Below are positions 10,033 to 20,834 of a DNA stretch of 64,000 nucleotides, piece after piece. The first letter of the stretch is position 1. Every line of letters begins with the position of its first letter. Position numbers and translations under genes: made by a program. Source of the stretch: Ustilago trichophora (taxonomy: Eukaryota; Basidiomycota; Ustilaginomycetes; Ustilaginales; Ustilaginaceae); contig OOIN01000012.1 in assembly GCA_900323505.1 (NCBI GenBank), positions 992,001 through 1,056,000 of the forward strand, in the 5' to 3' direction. Below the pieces are notes generated by a model, which saw only the letters and a list, made by a program, of their open reading frames with translations, did not search any database and was not told the DNA's origin.

Positions 10033-10665
10033 GGACGATACAAAGAATTTTTGCGCAGCCCTCAGTCTCAATGCTATGAACAAGAAGCGGAAGGAAAACC
10101 AACATATCTGGAGAGTAGCTGGGTGTTACTGAACCTCTTGAATCTGGCTAGTCATGGGAAGAAGCCATACAGAAGAGAGAAACAGCCAAGAAAGAAAGAG
10201 CCAGCAATGGCGTCGAGAGGACAGAATGTTTGTCGGAGGTATAGATGTCAGTCTTACTCGGGCGGCAGTCCTGAGTATCATGATGCGGACAGTCACATTC
10301 AATTTCCAATACGCTCAAGAGATCGATGCTCAGCCTGAACGTTGGTCAAAGTGTTGCAAGAATGGTCTGACCTGATGGCTCTGTGTGGCCGCTTTCGGCC
10401 ATGCAATATTATCAAAGCGACCGCAAGTTGATGGATCTGATAGGCGATGTAAGAGTATCATATTAGCTTTACCACAGCCTTGTCGATCATGAGGAGGAGA
10501 AGCTTTAAATCTGACCAATGGAGGGAACATGGCATGATGGTCAGAGACACTATCGCCGATTCGCAGTAGAACTCGTTCCTCCAGACGCAGGGCATTCATC
10601 GAGTATCATTTGACGGAAATGGTAGTCCAGAGCAAGCCCGATGGAACGGTTGACTGTCGTCTCGC
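10033..10665. other. Intergenic with possible E2 remnants
   Basis: Lies between relic E2 and E3. Contains the hydrophobic signal-peptide-like stretch noted for E2 and nothing else recognisable. Confidence 0.45.
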
Positions 10666-11461
10666 TTATTTCAAAAGAAGAGCCTCGGCGGTATCGGGAA
10701 GACGATGGTATTCGTTGACCGCCACCAGATGTGGATTCTTGTCAAGATAGTATGCGTATTCAGTGATAATTCGGCGACCAATATGCGAGGGGACCCTACT
10801 GGTTAGGTATGGATCCATTTCAGTCTTCGGACTATTCACAAATTTCTTCAGACTGGAAGCAAAATTGTCAGAAAGAGCTGTCCACCGGCGTTCTGGCGAG
10901 GTATTGGACCTTCGAATGCAGCCTGCTTACGCTTTTGTTTGGTCCCTGGGAATCCACTTGAGTCGTCTGACGGATCAAAACGCATCAAGAAAGTATCGGG
11001 GACTGTCGTCATGGTCAGCAACGTGTTTGAGGAGAGGAGGAGGGAGGGGGCTGGACCGCTTGGTACAGAAAGAAGTCTCACATTTCCGGAAAGTTATCCC
11101 AGCTGTCGTGGGTTGGTCCATCCAGACATCATTTGAAAGCGGAGGATAAGGCTAGAAGGGTCAGGGCGCAGTTTCGTTTTGGCCCAGGCGCTTTTCCGAG
11201 GACAGAGAGCTCAACATACTAATAATCTATGATCTCGTTGCCTCTTCGTTTGAGAAAAGAATGCCAAGGATCGGTTGGCAAGCCTTGCAGCCCGTCTTCC
11301 ACAAACTTTCCAGGCAGATGGCCCCTTCGCTCGAGATAGTTCCATAAGGCTTGCGTCTCTGGGAGCTTCGCAACAATGAATGGTATCTGATTCTCAGCGA
11401 AGACGAGGCTCATGCTGCCAAGGAGTAGGGCGAGAGGAAAAAAGAACTTGAACTGCATCAT
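10666..11461 (-). CDS. Candidate secreted effector E3 (array family)
   Basis: Four exons: 11220-11461, 11082-11102 (21 nt), 10931-10945 (15 nt) and 10666-10852, together 154 residues. Donors are GTATGT, GTGAGA and GTAAGC. Exon 1 has a signal peptide (FKFFFPLALLLGSMSLVFA), TQALWNYLERRGHLPG and DPWHSFLKRRGNEIIDYY. The last exon gives LKKFVNSP and then ITEYAYYLDKNPHLVAV. It belongs with E2, E4 and E5, whose last exon carries an I-I-x-[DE]-Y-A-x-x-L-x-x-[NR]-P-x-x-V-x-A helix instead of a coiled-coil tail. A TATA-like box lies about 97 bp upstream. Secreted protein of unknown function; the small third exon is the least certain part of the model. Confidence 0.72.
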
Positions 11462-12519
11462 CGGAGGCTGGTATAGACAGCTTGACTCTATCTAGAGGTG
11501 GATGTACTTGGAGGTCGTTTGGAGGTGTATGGCCTACTTCATCTTCGAGATACACTGTATTTATAGCCTCAGAAGAGAAGGGAGTTTTCCTCTTCGTACA
11601 CGAAGGAGACTGTCGCTGCCAGTGTCGTAAGCAGCACGGAGTCTCTAAGGCGCAACAGGTGACTTCAAGGATTTCCAATCCGCCAACTTCACAAACCACG
11701 CTGCACTCTCAACTGTATTGAGAGCAAGGCGGGTCGGAAGGATCGCGATGAGCAACGAGCTTCCTGTAGCTAGAGTGTTGCCCTTGGAAGCATTTGGCGA
11801 CGCTCGGATTACGTTGTGTGTGACCGTTGTTGAGTTCGGCCCCCAACTGATGGCAACGATCAGTGCTGCCTTTAGTCATCATGTGCCTTTGGTCATCATG
11901 TCGTAACTTGACACTCTGGTCCCACGGCGTTGTCTCGAACGTCCATCAGCTGGTGCAACGGATCTCGACTTTGGCTCTGGCCAGGTGTTCCTTGCTGCCC
12001 ACTTCCGGCTTCTCGGATCGTTGATACATACAATTGCGACATAATATTTCTGGTGGGCGATGTTGGAAAGTCAGATGCACAGACCAGGCTGTTTCACAGT
12101 CTTGTTAGTCATGAGGGAAAGAGAGAGCTGATTTGCAACAAGAGAGAGGCTGTCTTCCTCTAGCTTGTTCAGAGCTATTTGCTCTCCTTTACCAATCGAA
12201 TGCTGATTGAGTGTCACACATGTATCCTCATACACGAAGAGAGGATTACAGGCAAGCTTTGGAGACAATGAGCTTTCTACCACCGCAATACTGTCATCGT
12301 CTCAATATAAGCGACAAAAACATCAAGAGAGACGAAAAATATAAGGTGAACCTTTGAGCGCCTGTCCGACAGAGGCAAAGTGATCACCAAATAGCAATAG
12401 CGGGAGTGTTTGGAAGGAGAGATAAGACGCCAAAGGAATTTGAGTTGATAAGAGGCCTATGGAACGAGACCGGTGGGTGGGTTTCGATCTACCAGTCACA
12501 ATCGTCCTCTGTCCGGTCA
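11462..12519. other. Intergenic, no gene seen
   Basis: Between E3 and E4. Apart from the E3 TATA-like box nothing recognisable was seen; open frames are short. Confidence 0.5.
11558..11566 (-). promoter_or_regulatory. TATA-like box of E3
   Basis: CTATAAATA on the minus strand about 97 bp before the E3 start codon. Confidence 0.5.
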
Positions 12520-13353
12520 TTAGCTGATGTAAGGCCATCTTGGACGGGGAGCGGACCATGTCCTCCGGAATGTGAAGACATCCTCCAGGCCCTGACGCCG
12601 CATAGCATTGTAGGCAAGGACATCTTGCGGATTGTTCCTCAAATAGTGCGCATAGTCAAGGATGAGTTGTTTGGCCAGGACTTTGCCCGTGCTTCGCTGG
12701 ATAGAGATACGCTTTTGAGCTAAGGGGTCATCTGCATAGTCAAGCAGTCTAGGTCCAGCCAAATTTCAGTCCCGGTTGTGACAGGATGAGGCCCTCGGTC
12801 GAGGTCACCCCAGATGCGCTGCAGGACTTACTTCTGAATTGTCTTGAAATTTCCGCCACGCTTAGAGCTGTGATTGTGTAGGTTCGGACGGGGGGTGTAA
12901 ACGTTGAAATTAGAGCAACTGGTCAGAATTGCTACTGCTCAGGATCATCTTTCTTGCTGTTAGTCGACATACTGAGCAGGAAGACTTCGCAAACTGCCCA
13001 ATTCAGTTGTGATGATGAAATTCAATAGTAAGCGCAAAGCGAGAAAGGAGACTCCTCAGTGATCAGCAGACAGAATGTGCGGAGAATCCTCGCTATAGGC
13101 GTGCAGCGCGGGCTCACCTACGCTCGAGCACATTTCTTCCACGATCTTTCAAGTAGTCTCGCCATGCTTGCGAAGCCGGTTAGTTAATGGGGTAGAAGTG
13201 GAAACCTGGAAGGTAATGGCCAATGTCAAGGCCATGCCATAAGTCAGCCGTTTCGTGAAATTGCTTGACGGATTCGGGTAGCGGAGCGGGTATGTGAGCC
13301 AAACTTGTGCGGGTCGCCAGAGTGAAGACAAGGAGGGTGAGATGGCAATGCAT
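12520..13353 (-). pseudogene. E4: array-family gene with one in-frame stop
   Basis: The full gene layout is present: exons 13118-13353, 12973-12993 (21 nt), 12832-12867 (36 nt) and 12520-12748. All phases are conserved, and donors are GTGAGC, GTATGT and GTAAGT. It would give 173 residues, but codon 58 is TAA (13180-13182). The flanking residues are FHFYPIN and, after the stop, PASQAWRDYLKDRGRN. They align with E5, where FYPINAPVSEAWRNFIARHG runs through with Ala at that place. Signal peptide (LTLLVFTLATRTSLA) and last exon (ILDYAHYLRNNPQDVLAY) are intact. A single recent nonsense mutation is the simplest reading; readthrough or a sequencing error are alternatives. Closest relative in the window is E5. 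Confidence 0.72.
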
Positions 13354-15639
13354 TGCTCTCCTGAATGAGCAACTGTTTGAAAGATGTTGGAAGTTTCTGA
13401 GATGGTGTGAATAGTGACGCCGAAGCCACGGTATTGTACACTTGACAATCCGTGTCATCCCGGACTTGCTCCTGTCATCGAACTTGGTCACGAATCGGCT
13501 AGGCATTGCATGTTGTCACTCACAATACGGGATGGAATGTGCCATTCGTGCGACAGGGAGAGAGCATCTGGGCAAGCAGAGCTCACCTTGCCACGTCACT
13601 CACTTCATTATGCATTGATGCCTCTTGTCTTACTTCCTTCCTTAGTACTACCATCTCCTTTCCTTTCGGTTTACTAGGCCTTGCTTAGCAAGCTCATCCA
13701 TTCTTTTCCCACCCTGTACTCCCTTCCTTTGCTCTTGTGACTCGCCTTCTGCGCTCCACCGACCCCCTTACGGCGGGCTAGGAGCCTCATTGAGCTTCAG
13801 GCTTCACTCGTCTAGCCGCAATGAGAATCAGTTCCCAATGTGCTAAAGAGAGCGATGCTCAGCGGGGACGATTCTTCCATGATTTCCCATGCCGGTTTGA
13901 ACCTTAATTCTGAGAACCATCTATCAAAGCCGGACCGGCGCATTGTTCGGGCGATTTGTGAGCATGAACAATGATCTCCATTGCTCGAGCCGAAAGCTCG
14001 CACCTAACACACAGCCTGGCCTTTCACTGCATCCGAATGTCTATGGTTCTATCCAGGAATGACAGCTAGTGACCAAAGGCAAAAGCTTAACTGTGAACTT
14101 CGACCGGAATATGCAGATGAATCGTTAAGAATAGCTCCGCCCGAAGGTGCGAACTTCGCTGCGTCACACAGGGAATGTCGGACCTCTGAGCTAAACCGAA
14201 GGCCGAACAATTAATTTCCGCCTAAGGACTCACCTAACATAGCGATAGTCAGAGGAATTCACCGTGCGGAGCATCCTGAGGATACTTGAAAGAACTGGAA
14301 CTAGGACATCGAAGGCTGGGAAAAAGGGGGCACGCCAAAGCTGCCCAGATCACGAAGTAAAGAAGATAGAGAGTGTTGGAAGGCTGGCGATCACTGCAAG
14401 CTCTCACGATAGGCGCTGTCGACGTGGGAACAGTAGTTAAACCTCCAGAGTACTTTGTGTGCTCTTCGAGAACGCCTTTTCCACGCCAGTCCATTTTTGT
14501 ATGCGATTGTATGTGTGCGTGTGTGCGCGTGTGGGATCTATTTGCTTTATAGTAGTTGAAGTTCCAAGAGCCATAGCTAGTCGATCGTTTTGACGATGCT
14601 GGCCATCTCCCATACTAGATTTACCATACTACAAAATTCTCATCATAGCTCCGTCTAATCGATGAAGTAGTTGCGCCGCCTTCCCGAGCTTGCTGGGTGA
14701 TGTGGACGAGCGGGTCCTTGTTGGTGGGAAACTCGTTTCGCCAATGGAGCTCGGTCCTCTTTTTCTGAGATGAGGTCGGAGCTGCAGTATGCACGCACCC
14801 ACCGCCCTTCCTTCTCAAGCATGTTGGTGGTGAACGATTCTTCCTCGCATATTGTGTAACCCCTGACTGGTCTCTTCTTTCGTGGGTTACATCACACCAC
14901 CACCGATTCGTAGACCCTCCTTTCGAGTGAAACAACTCCTTGCTTTTCGTTGACGTCCCACCTGTGGTCCCGATCCGGACAAGCCCACCTCATGTGGTAC
15001 CGCACGGCCCCTGCATTTTTTGGAGCACACTGAGCAAATTTTGACCCGGCCAGTGGTATGCCACCCATATACAGTGCACTTTCAATGTGCTGCTCTCTAT
15101 CACTTGGTATCTTGCGTTCGCACTGCAATGTTGCCACACTCATGGCAGGGCCGAACCCACCTCTTCGGAGCTCGTTGAAGTCCTTTGTGAACTAGGGCTG
15201 TTCCTGTCCGTGGAACGCAGCAGCCTTTTGACGGTGCGCATTCAACTGACCCACATTCACAGCCATGCTTGAGGTCTGTGACACTGATCGGGGTGACCCA
15301 ACCATAGTGGTGACCCGTATTGACTGTTGTCGAGCTCTCCTTCAGAGGTCATTCCCACACCTTGCAAGGTCGGGCCCTTTTCTTCGGTCAGCTGGGCGCT
15401 GTTTCGACGCATATATAACAACAGCATCGCTTAGTCCTTATCTTTCTTCCTTCCTTCGTCCGTCTCCTCATCTTACCTTTTCCCAACCCCTTCTTCGATT
15501 CCCTCTCCTCACCCTACCTTTTGCCAACCCCTTCCTCGATTCCCTCTCCTGATTCTGACCTGATCATACCCAACTTGTGTCACTACCTCCGCCTTCCCTA
15601 CATCTCTCACCTTGACCTTTTCCGGATTTTCTCTTCACG
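13354..15639. other. Long intergenic, no gene seen
   Basis: 2.3 kb between E4 and the deacetylase. A minus-strand hydrophobic stretch near 14330-14400 (LYLLYFVIWAALACPLF) looks like a signal peptide but has no start codon or following family module. The deacetylase leader near the right end is pyrimidine-rich, with a TATATAA near 15411 and a tandem repeat. Confidence 0.5.
15474..15553 (+). repeat. 41-bp tandem duplication in deacetylase leader
   Basis: Two copies of a pyrimidine-rich unit (TACCTTTTSCCAACCCCTTC and following bases) begin at 15474 and 15515, differing at a few positions. They lie in the probable 5' untranslated region of the deacetylase gene. Confidence 0.7.
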
Positions 15640-16554
15640 ATGAATTTCACGTTCTTCGTGGCAGCTGCAGCTGCTTTTGGTGTAGTGCTGCTCACTCCCG
15701 CCACCGCCTCCCCTACCGTGATGAGCACCATTCCTCAACACATCTCAGCGAACGTCCGCCGCGAGCTTATCTCGCGTCCCAGCTCGGACTACACCCTTTT
15801 CGAGCGGGACGCTGGCTCCTTGGGCATGTCGCTTTCCAAACGGGGAGCCCAGCTCAACGGTCTTCAGACCACTTGCAAGACGCGTTCTTGTCTTTCCATC
15901 ACTTTCGATGATGGTCCCTACCGTTGGGAGCACAAGCTTGTCAATACACTTCGCAACGCTGGAGACCAGAAGGCTACTTTTTTCGTCAACGGTAACAACT
16001 TCCGCTGCATCTATGACGAAGCTTCTGTCACCAGACTGCGTCGCACTTACGAGGCGGGCCACCAAATTTGCTCGCACACTTGGTCACATCCTGACATCAG
16101 CACGTTGAGCAACCAGGAGCTTGATAAGCAGGTTCAGCTGGTCGAGGATGCTCTTTGGAAAATTCTCGGTGTGGTTCCCGCCTGCCTTCGCGCTCCGTAC
16201 GGCAACATCAGCCCTGAACAGGTCAAGTATCTCAACGACAGATGGGGCCTTGTTGTCATCGGCTGGAACCAGGACACTGGCGATGCCAACGGAGATGGTG
16301 TCGAGGCCGGTCTCGACGTGTACCGAAATCTCAAGGCTCCTAAGCATGCCATCATTCTGAACCATGAGACCGTTCAAGCCACTGTAGACACCGTCATTCC
16401 CCAGGCTGTCAACATCGTACGAAAGAACGGTTACCGTGGTAGTGAGACTGTCGCCAAGACCCTCGGCTTCAATGCTTACAAGGTGGTTGGCAGCTACGGT
16501 ACCCGTGATGCTTCCTGGACCTGCGACGACAAGCCTGCGCCTGGTAAGACCTAA
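15640..16554 (+). CDS. Secreted polysaccharide (chitin) deacetylase, CE4
   Basis: 304 residues with a signal peptide (FFVAAAAAFGVVLLTPATA) and one NodB domain. All five motifs of carbohydrate esterase family 4 are seen: SITFDDGPY (about residue 86, metal Asp), ICSHTWSHP (about 143, the two metal His), RAPYGN (about 184), IGWNQDTGD (about 207) and ILNHE (about 238). It should remove N-acetyl groups from chitin or a related glycan outside the cell or in the wall. For a plant pathogen this conversion to chitosan is known to reduce chitinase attack and chitin perception. No GPI-anchor signal is visible at the end (PAPGKT), so it may be released. Single exon. It lies inside the effector array on the opposite strand, which suggests shared infection-stage use, but this is inference. 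Confidence 0.9.
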   Translation: MNFTFFVAAAAAFGVVLLTPATASPTVMSTIPQHISANVRRELISRPSSDYTLFERDAGSLGMSLSKRGAQLNGLQTTCKTRSCLSITFDDGPYRWEHKLVNTLRNAGDQKATFFVNGNNFRCIYDEASVTRLRRTYEAGHQICSHTWSHPDISTLSNQELDKQVQLVEDALWKILGVVPACLRAPYGNISPEQVKYLNDRWGLVVIGWNQDTGDANGDGVEAGLDVYRNLKAPKHAIILNHETVQATVDTVIPQAVNIVRKNGYRGSETVAKTLGFNAYKVVGSYGTRDASWTCDDKPAPGKT

Positions 16555-17013
16555 ATATTCCCATTCAGCATCATAGCTCATGCTCCTCGCTTGGTGTTCG
16601 TATTGCCCTTCTGGCTCACCATCTGCGGTTTGAGTCCACCATTCTTCTATTTCCGACACGCTCCATTCCTCTTCCTTCACTTCACCCTTGCACTACGAAT
16701 AGATACCGCTCTCGCATGTTTACACATTTTTATTCAGCTTTTTGCTATTCATCCCCTTCAGGTGCTGGTATTTACTGCAAAGCAATCAAAAGCCTGAGTG
16801 AAAAGTTGACGCCGCCCGAGCTAACACGCATACTAGCACTTGTTTGCGCCAGAAAGTAGTGCCACATGGAGTCGGTCAGCTCTCGAAAGGTCGGACTACT
16901 CTACGTGACTAAAGACATTACGTTCGAGGGGTCGGACCGGAAGATTCGGAGACTGGCTGCCTCTCGAAGTGGATCGATGTTGGCCAAGTCGAAGAGTAGA
17001 TGTAGACTGGGGT
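16555..17013. other. Intergenic, no gene seen
   Basis: Shared 3' region of the deacetylase (plus) and E5 (minus). T-rich downstream of the deacetylase; nothing else recognised. Confidence 0.55.
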
Positions 17014-17716
17014 CTATTCCGCCCGTCGCATGACGTCATACGCAGCAACATGTTGGGGATTGACAGAGAGATGGCTCGCGTAGTCGATGATTATCTGTGA
17101 TATAAAGCCTTGTGCTACGCGACCTTTGAATCTCACGGCCCTCTTTTCCAAAGGATTCTGTATGTAGTTCAAAAGTCTGAAGGGGAACCGTAGGATGAAA
17201 GAGCACGTCAGGTTTTGGACTGAACAAACCAGCACACCGTCCGATGAAAGTTGGCGTTACGCACTTTTGTACTGACCGAAGTACGCCACCACCTCTTTGT
17301 CTATATCAAAGGTACATAAAATTTGAGCATATCGTGCATAAGTGCAGATTATCTGTTGACCAACGCCATACTTACTGGCCCGGAAGAAGAGGGTATCTGC
17401 CGTCAAAGCAATGCAAAGAGGAGGAGCTTTATTAGATGAAGGACTTTCCAAGCGAAAACCCTGGGCTTCTAGCTTGCACTTACTGCCGGATAATCCTTTG
17501 TTCGCCATGCCTTGCGATGAAGTTGCGCCAAGCTTCGGAGACTGGGGCATTGATTGGATAGAAATAGTGGCCTGGTAGGTAGTTGCCTTCGAAAGCCGCG
17601 TTCCACAGATCCCTCGTCTCGGAGAAACGTGCAACAATCTCCGGCATGAGCACAGCCCTTGCGAGACTATTCGAAAAGGCTAGAAAAGCCAAGAGGCAGC
17701 TTAACTCGAACCGCAT
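17014..17716 (-). CDS. Candidate secreted effector E5 (array family)
   Basis: Four exons: 17484-17716, 17376-17396 (21 nt), 17277-17300 (24 nt) and 17014-17176, in frame for 146 residues. Donors are GTAAGT, GTAAGT and GTCAGT. The start at 17716 gives a signal peptide (FELSCLLAFLAFSNSLARA). Exon 1 continues with TRDLWNAAFEGNYLPG and EAWRNFIARHGEQRIIRQ. The last exon reads LLNYIQNPLEKRAV, then SQIIIDYASHLSVNPQHVAA and ends MRRAE. This is the E2-E5 subfamily, with no coiled-coil tail. An A/T-rich TATA-like box lies 90 bp upstream. Function unknown; secretion inferred from the signal peptide. Confidence 0.75.
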
Positions 17717-17805
17717 AATGTACCTGTAGCTTGGTGTGAGCTCCGTCGTGTTCTTGTATTTAGCAAATCGGAGTGAAAAGTCTCGACACATGTTTTTGGT
17801 GTATG

Positions 17806-17815
17806 TTTTTATATT
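17806..17815 (-). promoter_or_regulatory. TATA-like box of E5
   Basis: AATATAAAAA on the minus strand, 90 bp before the E5 start codon. Confidence 0.4.
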
Positions 17816-18482
17816 ACTACAGATAGGTGTGACGTGACTGCGTCTCGACGGTTTGGCTCTGTGGAGAGGGGAAAACGAGTAACATCGGCATTCAATCCGG
17901 TCTCGCTCCTCGGGCGGGGCCTGTGACTCCGGTGAGAACATCAGTCGGGGCATGCGACTCTTAAGAGGCCATCACATGGAATCATCTGCTCGTAAATGGA
18001 ATGTCCTCACAATTAGTCGATGGCCGTCACATTAGTGGTGCAGCCTCATGAAGTCTGTGGTCAGACTTTCTCTCGATCATCTCAAAGGTTTCTTGCACCG
18101 ACTGCCGAGCTTTCTGGAGATGGGATTTAATCCATTCATATGAGATTCGAAGTCACTCTCATGATAAACTCACCTTCTCAGAACTTCTGGAAATCATTCC
18201 GATCAACCCGGATGACAAGATCGGTCACTCAGCGGTTCACTCGTACTGGCGCTTTTGCTGTCCATGACGTTCTATGCGTATCTGGTATGCCGGTAGGGTG
18301 ACTCTGACGCCACATTCCCAGCAAGCGAATGAATTCTCTCGATATTAAGACAGGCACACTGCTCTGCTGACTTCGAATGGAGCATCACACAAACTGACCG
18401 ATCTATTCCTGCAATCGGTCTGCCGCTTCGTACTGATCTCGGTTGTGTTGCGACTTGGCAAAAACCGAAGAAATACAGGAGG

Positions 18483-18529
<47 letters not shown>
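18483..18529 (+). repeat. 47-nt adenine homopolymer
   Basis: Uninterrupted run of 47 A, followed by a CACACACCCCC stretch. It could be the tail of an old retroposed copy, a slippage-expanded run, or an assembly or sequencing artefact. No reverse-transcriptase sequence or target duplication was recognised next to it. Confidence 0.8.
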
Positions 18530-18531
<2 letters not shown>

Positions 18532-18998
18532 ACACACCCCCGCAAAACTGCGAGGAAGGAAAAGGGGAAATTTTTTTTAAAATGGCGGTGCTTAATTGTG
18601 ACAGCTGTCAAAGAACGCGAACCCTCTGCGCATCTTTGCCCAGTTTGCCCAGCCTGCCGTGGAACGATAGCCACCCTTTCCGCACATCACCTGCGAGCAA
18701 AACCAATGAGCTGCATCTGCAGCTGCTTTGCTCCCCGTGGACCTGAATTTTCTCAACCCGTATGAATTAGGGCCAGCAGAGCAGTTGACAAATCAGGAGT
18801 ATGGGTCAAAACGGAAAATTTGCATCCTGTCATTCAGAAGAACCATACAGAGTCAAACCTAAGGCAGCTATTCTGAAACGTGCGCAATGACTAACCTTGT
18901 GCAATAGTCTGGTATAATTCAGCTCACATTCATGGTCTTGCACTACTAGCGTGAGGGAACACAGTTGCTTGTCAATTCAAGGCTGCAGCATCTACATG

Positions 18999-19848
18999 TC
19001 AAGTACCAGGTGGAGCAAGGGACAGTTCAGCACCAGCTTGGCGGCTCTCGGCGAAGCTTTCGACAAGCTTTTTAGTGGCGTCAATAGGAGCTGGTCCAAA
19101 GTTATTGAACTTGAAGTTGGTCCTGACTTGACCAGTGACTCGATTCAAAATTCTAAGAATGTAATGGCATGTAAACCCGTCAGCGAGTTTCACCGTGGTT
19201 GAGCTTGGCAACAGCTTTAAAAAAATGTAACGACTGTCCGGACTCTGTTATTTACTCACAGCTGTTTGCTGAGAACATTTTCTCGACTATGTTTAAGATC
19301 AGCCGCGAAAGACCAGCCAAGATCAGCCGAAAGACTTGTCAGATTTTTGTGTGTGCTTGCAAATCGGCTAGATCGTTCGGTACATAGATCAAAGACCATA
19401 GAACCATTTGACGTTCTTGCAGCGAAGCAGAGTTATATGAATTCAAGCTATACTTACGTGCGGGGAAGTGTCGCGCTAGGTTCAAGAATTGGGGGAAAAA
19501 AGACTTGTTGGTCAGCAGAAGGCGCGGGGACGGTCAACCGTACACCGAAGGGGCGTCTTCACGACAGCTTGGCCTCGTATTCAGGTGTCTGCTTGTTTTG
19601 TCTTACTAGTGCTGATCAACAATGGCTTTGCCATGGCTGGAAAGGAAGTTCGGCCAAGATGATTCGATGTTGGGGTAGTCTCGACTGAGGTCATACATGA
19701 AGCGTCCATTTTCAGCCTCTTCGTACAGCCACTTGAGGGCTTGGTGGCCTTGCTCAATGGCTGCAGGAAATTGCATTCTTACACCAGAGGCAGCAGTGGC
19801 TAAGATGAAGAGAGAAAAGAATAGATTGATCTTCATCTCCTTGAACAA
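18999..19848 (-). CDS. Candidate secreted effector E6, short form
   Basis: Four exons: 19607-19848, 19458-19475 (18 nt), 19260-19286 (27 nt) and 18999-19152, in frame for 146 residues. Donors are GTAAGA, GTAAGT and GTGAGT. Exon 1 has a signal peptide (INLFFSLFILATAASG), ALKWLYEEAENGRF and SSWPNFLSSHGKAIVDQH. The last exon is short: ILNRVTGQVRTNFKF, ATKKLVESFAESRQA, then ELSLAPPGT. It keeps an L-S-L ending like E7-E11 but lacks their long coiled-coil, so an internal deletion of the tail is likely. A start at 19836 is also possible. A TATA-like box lies about 116 bp upstream. Function unknown. Confidence 0.72.
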
Positions 19849-20834
19849 TGTCAGAAACTAATCTCGGTTTGTCAGCATGTCGGAAGCAGCTGTATTGGTG
19901 GAAGCAGGCTGCCCTGTTCGTTGTTACTTAAAGCTTGAGTGCGCTCGAGCTGAAAACGAGTTCGCTTTATACCTTTGAGAGCTGCTTCTGGGGAAATTCA
20001 AAAAGTCTCAGAAGTAAAGCTATATCTCCCTGCTCATGAGACAGATCTGTACCGACAATGTCGTGCACAAATGACAGCTTGCCTTACGTTCCAGCAGTCT
20101 TTGAGCACCGTTCGAACAGCCCGTGAAGCTCAGTTTCGTCAAATCTTACGATAGGGCGGGCCGGAATGCATGCGGCGTGTGAAGAGATTGTTGATTTTGA
20201 CTGTACGTTGCTCGGCAGGATCTACAGGTGGGCTGATCTCGGGCCGAGCAGCTTACAGCAACCGCCATGCCCATCTGGAGGTGTATATTTTACAACGCGC
20301 GGTATCTGACGGAGACAACTTTCCCACGCCAACAAGCCTCGCGAGCCAAGCCGATCTCATACTCGCCACACAGATTAAAGTTCGAGCTTTTGCTTCCTCT
20401 TTCGTTTCGGTATCTTTTCTTGGATTCGACAGTCGGAGCAAAGGTGCCCTTCGGATCTCGGCAGCATTCTCTTGTCTTGTGACCTGAACCTGCACTCAAT
20501 GTTTGCTATCAGCTTCAGAAACAATCAAGCAAGCGCGGTTGGGTAGCGAAGAAGTCTCCACGATCTGGCATGCTTCCAAGTCCAACGTAACGGACCTTCA
20601 AGGAAGCTAGGTCATTGGGCGAAGACGGACTGCCGCTCTTGTCTGCAGGCTCGTTGCCTCGCTAAGTCTACAGAACGAATAACAGGACAACACTCTTTGA
20701 TTTCAAACATATCTGAAAGTTCGACGGCGGCAGCAATCCCTTGGTGATGCTCTCTCCGAGTCAAGCGCGTTTAAGACTGATGACGCCATGCGAAGCGGTT
20801 TCCAGAAGCGAAAACCTTCGGCACAGTCCAGCAT
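19849..20834. other. Intergenic, no gene seen
   Basis: Between E6 and E7. Holds the E6 TATA-like box; overlapping short frames around 20170-20500 on both strands show no family features. Confidence 0.5.
19964..19973 (-). promoter_or_regulatory. TATA-like box of E6
   Basis: GGTATAAAGC on the minus strand, about 116 bp before the E6 start codon. Confidence 0.4.

Larger units (their letters stand above)
17717..18998. other. Intergenic with long poly-A tract
   Basis: Between E5 and E6. Apart from the E5 TATA-like box and the A47 run, nothing recognisable. A minus-strand helical stretch near 18045-18135 (KSHLQKARQSVQETFEMIER) loosely resembles a last-exon tail but has no supporting exons. Confidence 0.45.

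Noticed and set aside
13180..13182. Programmed readthrough of the E4 TAA
   Set aside because: TAA followed by C is not a known readthrough context, and no sibling gene has a stop there; nonsense mutation preferred.
18045..18135. Helical minus-strand frame as another last exon
   Set aside because: No acceptor in the family phase, no small exons and no exon 1 module nearby.
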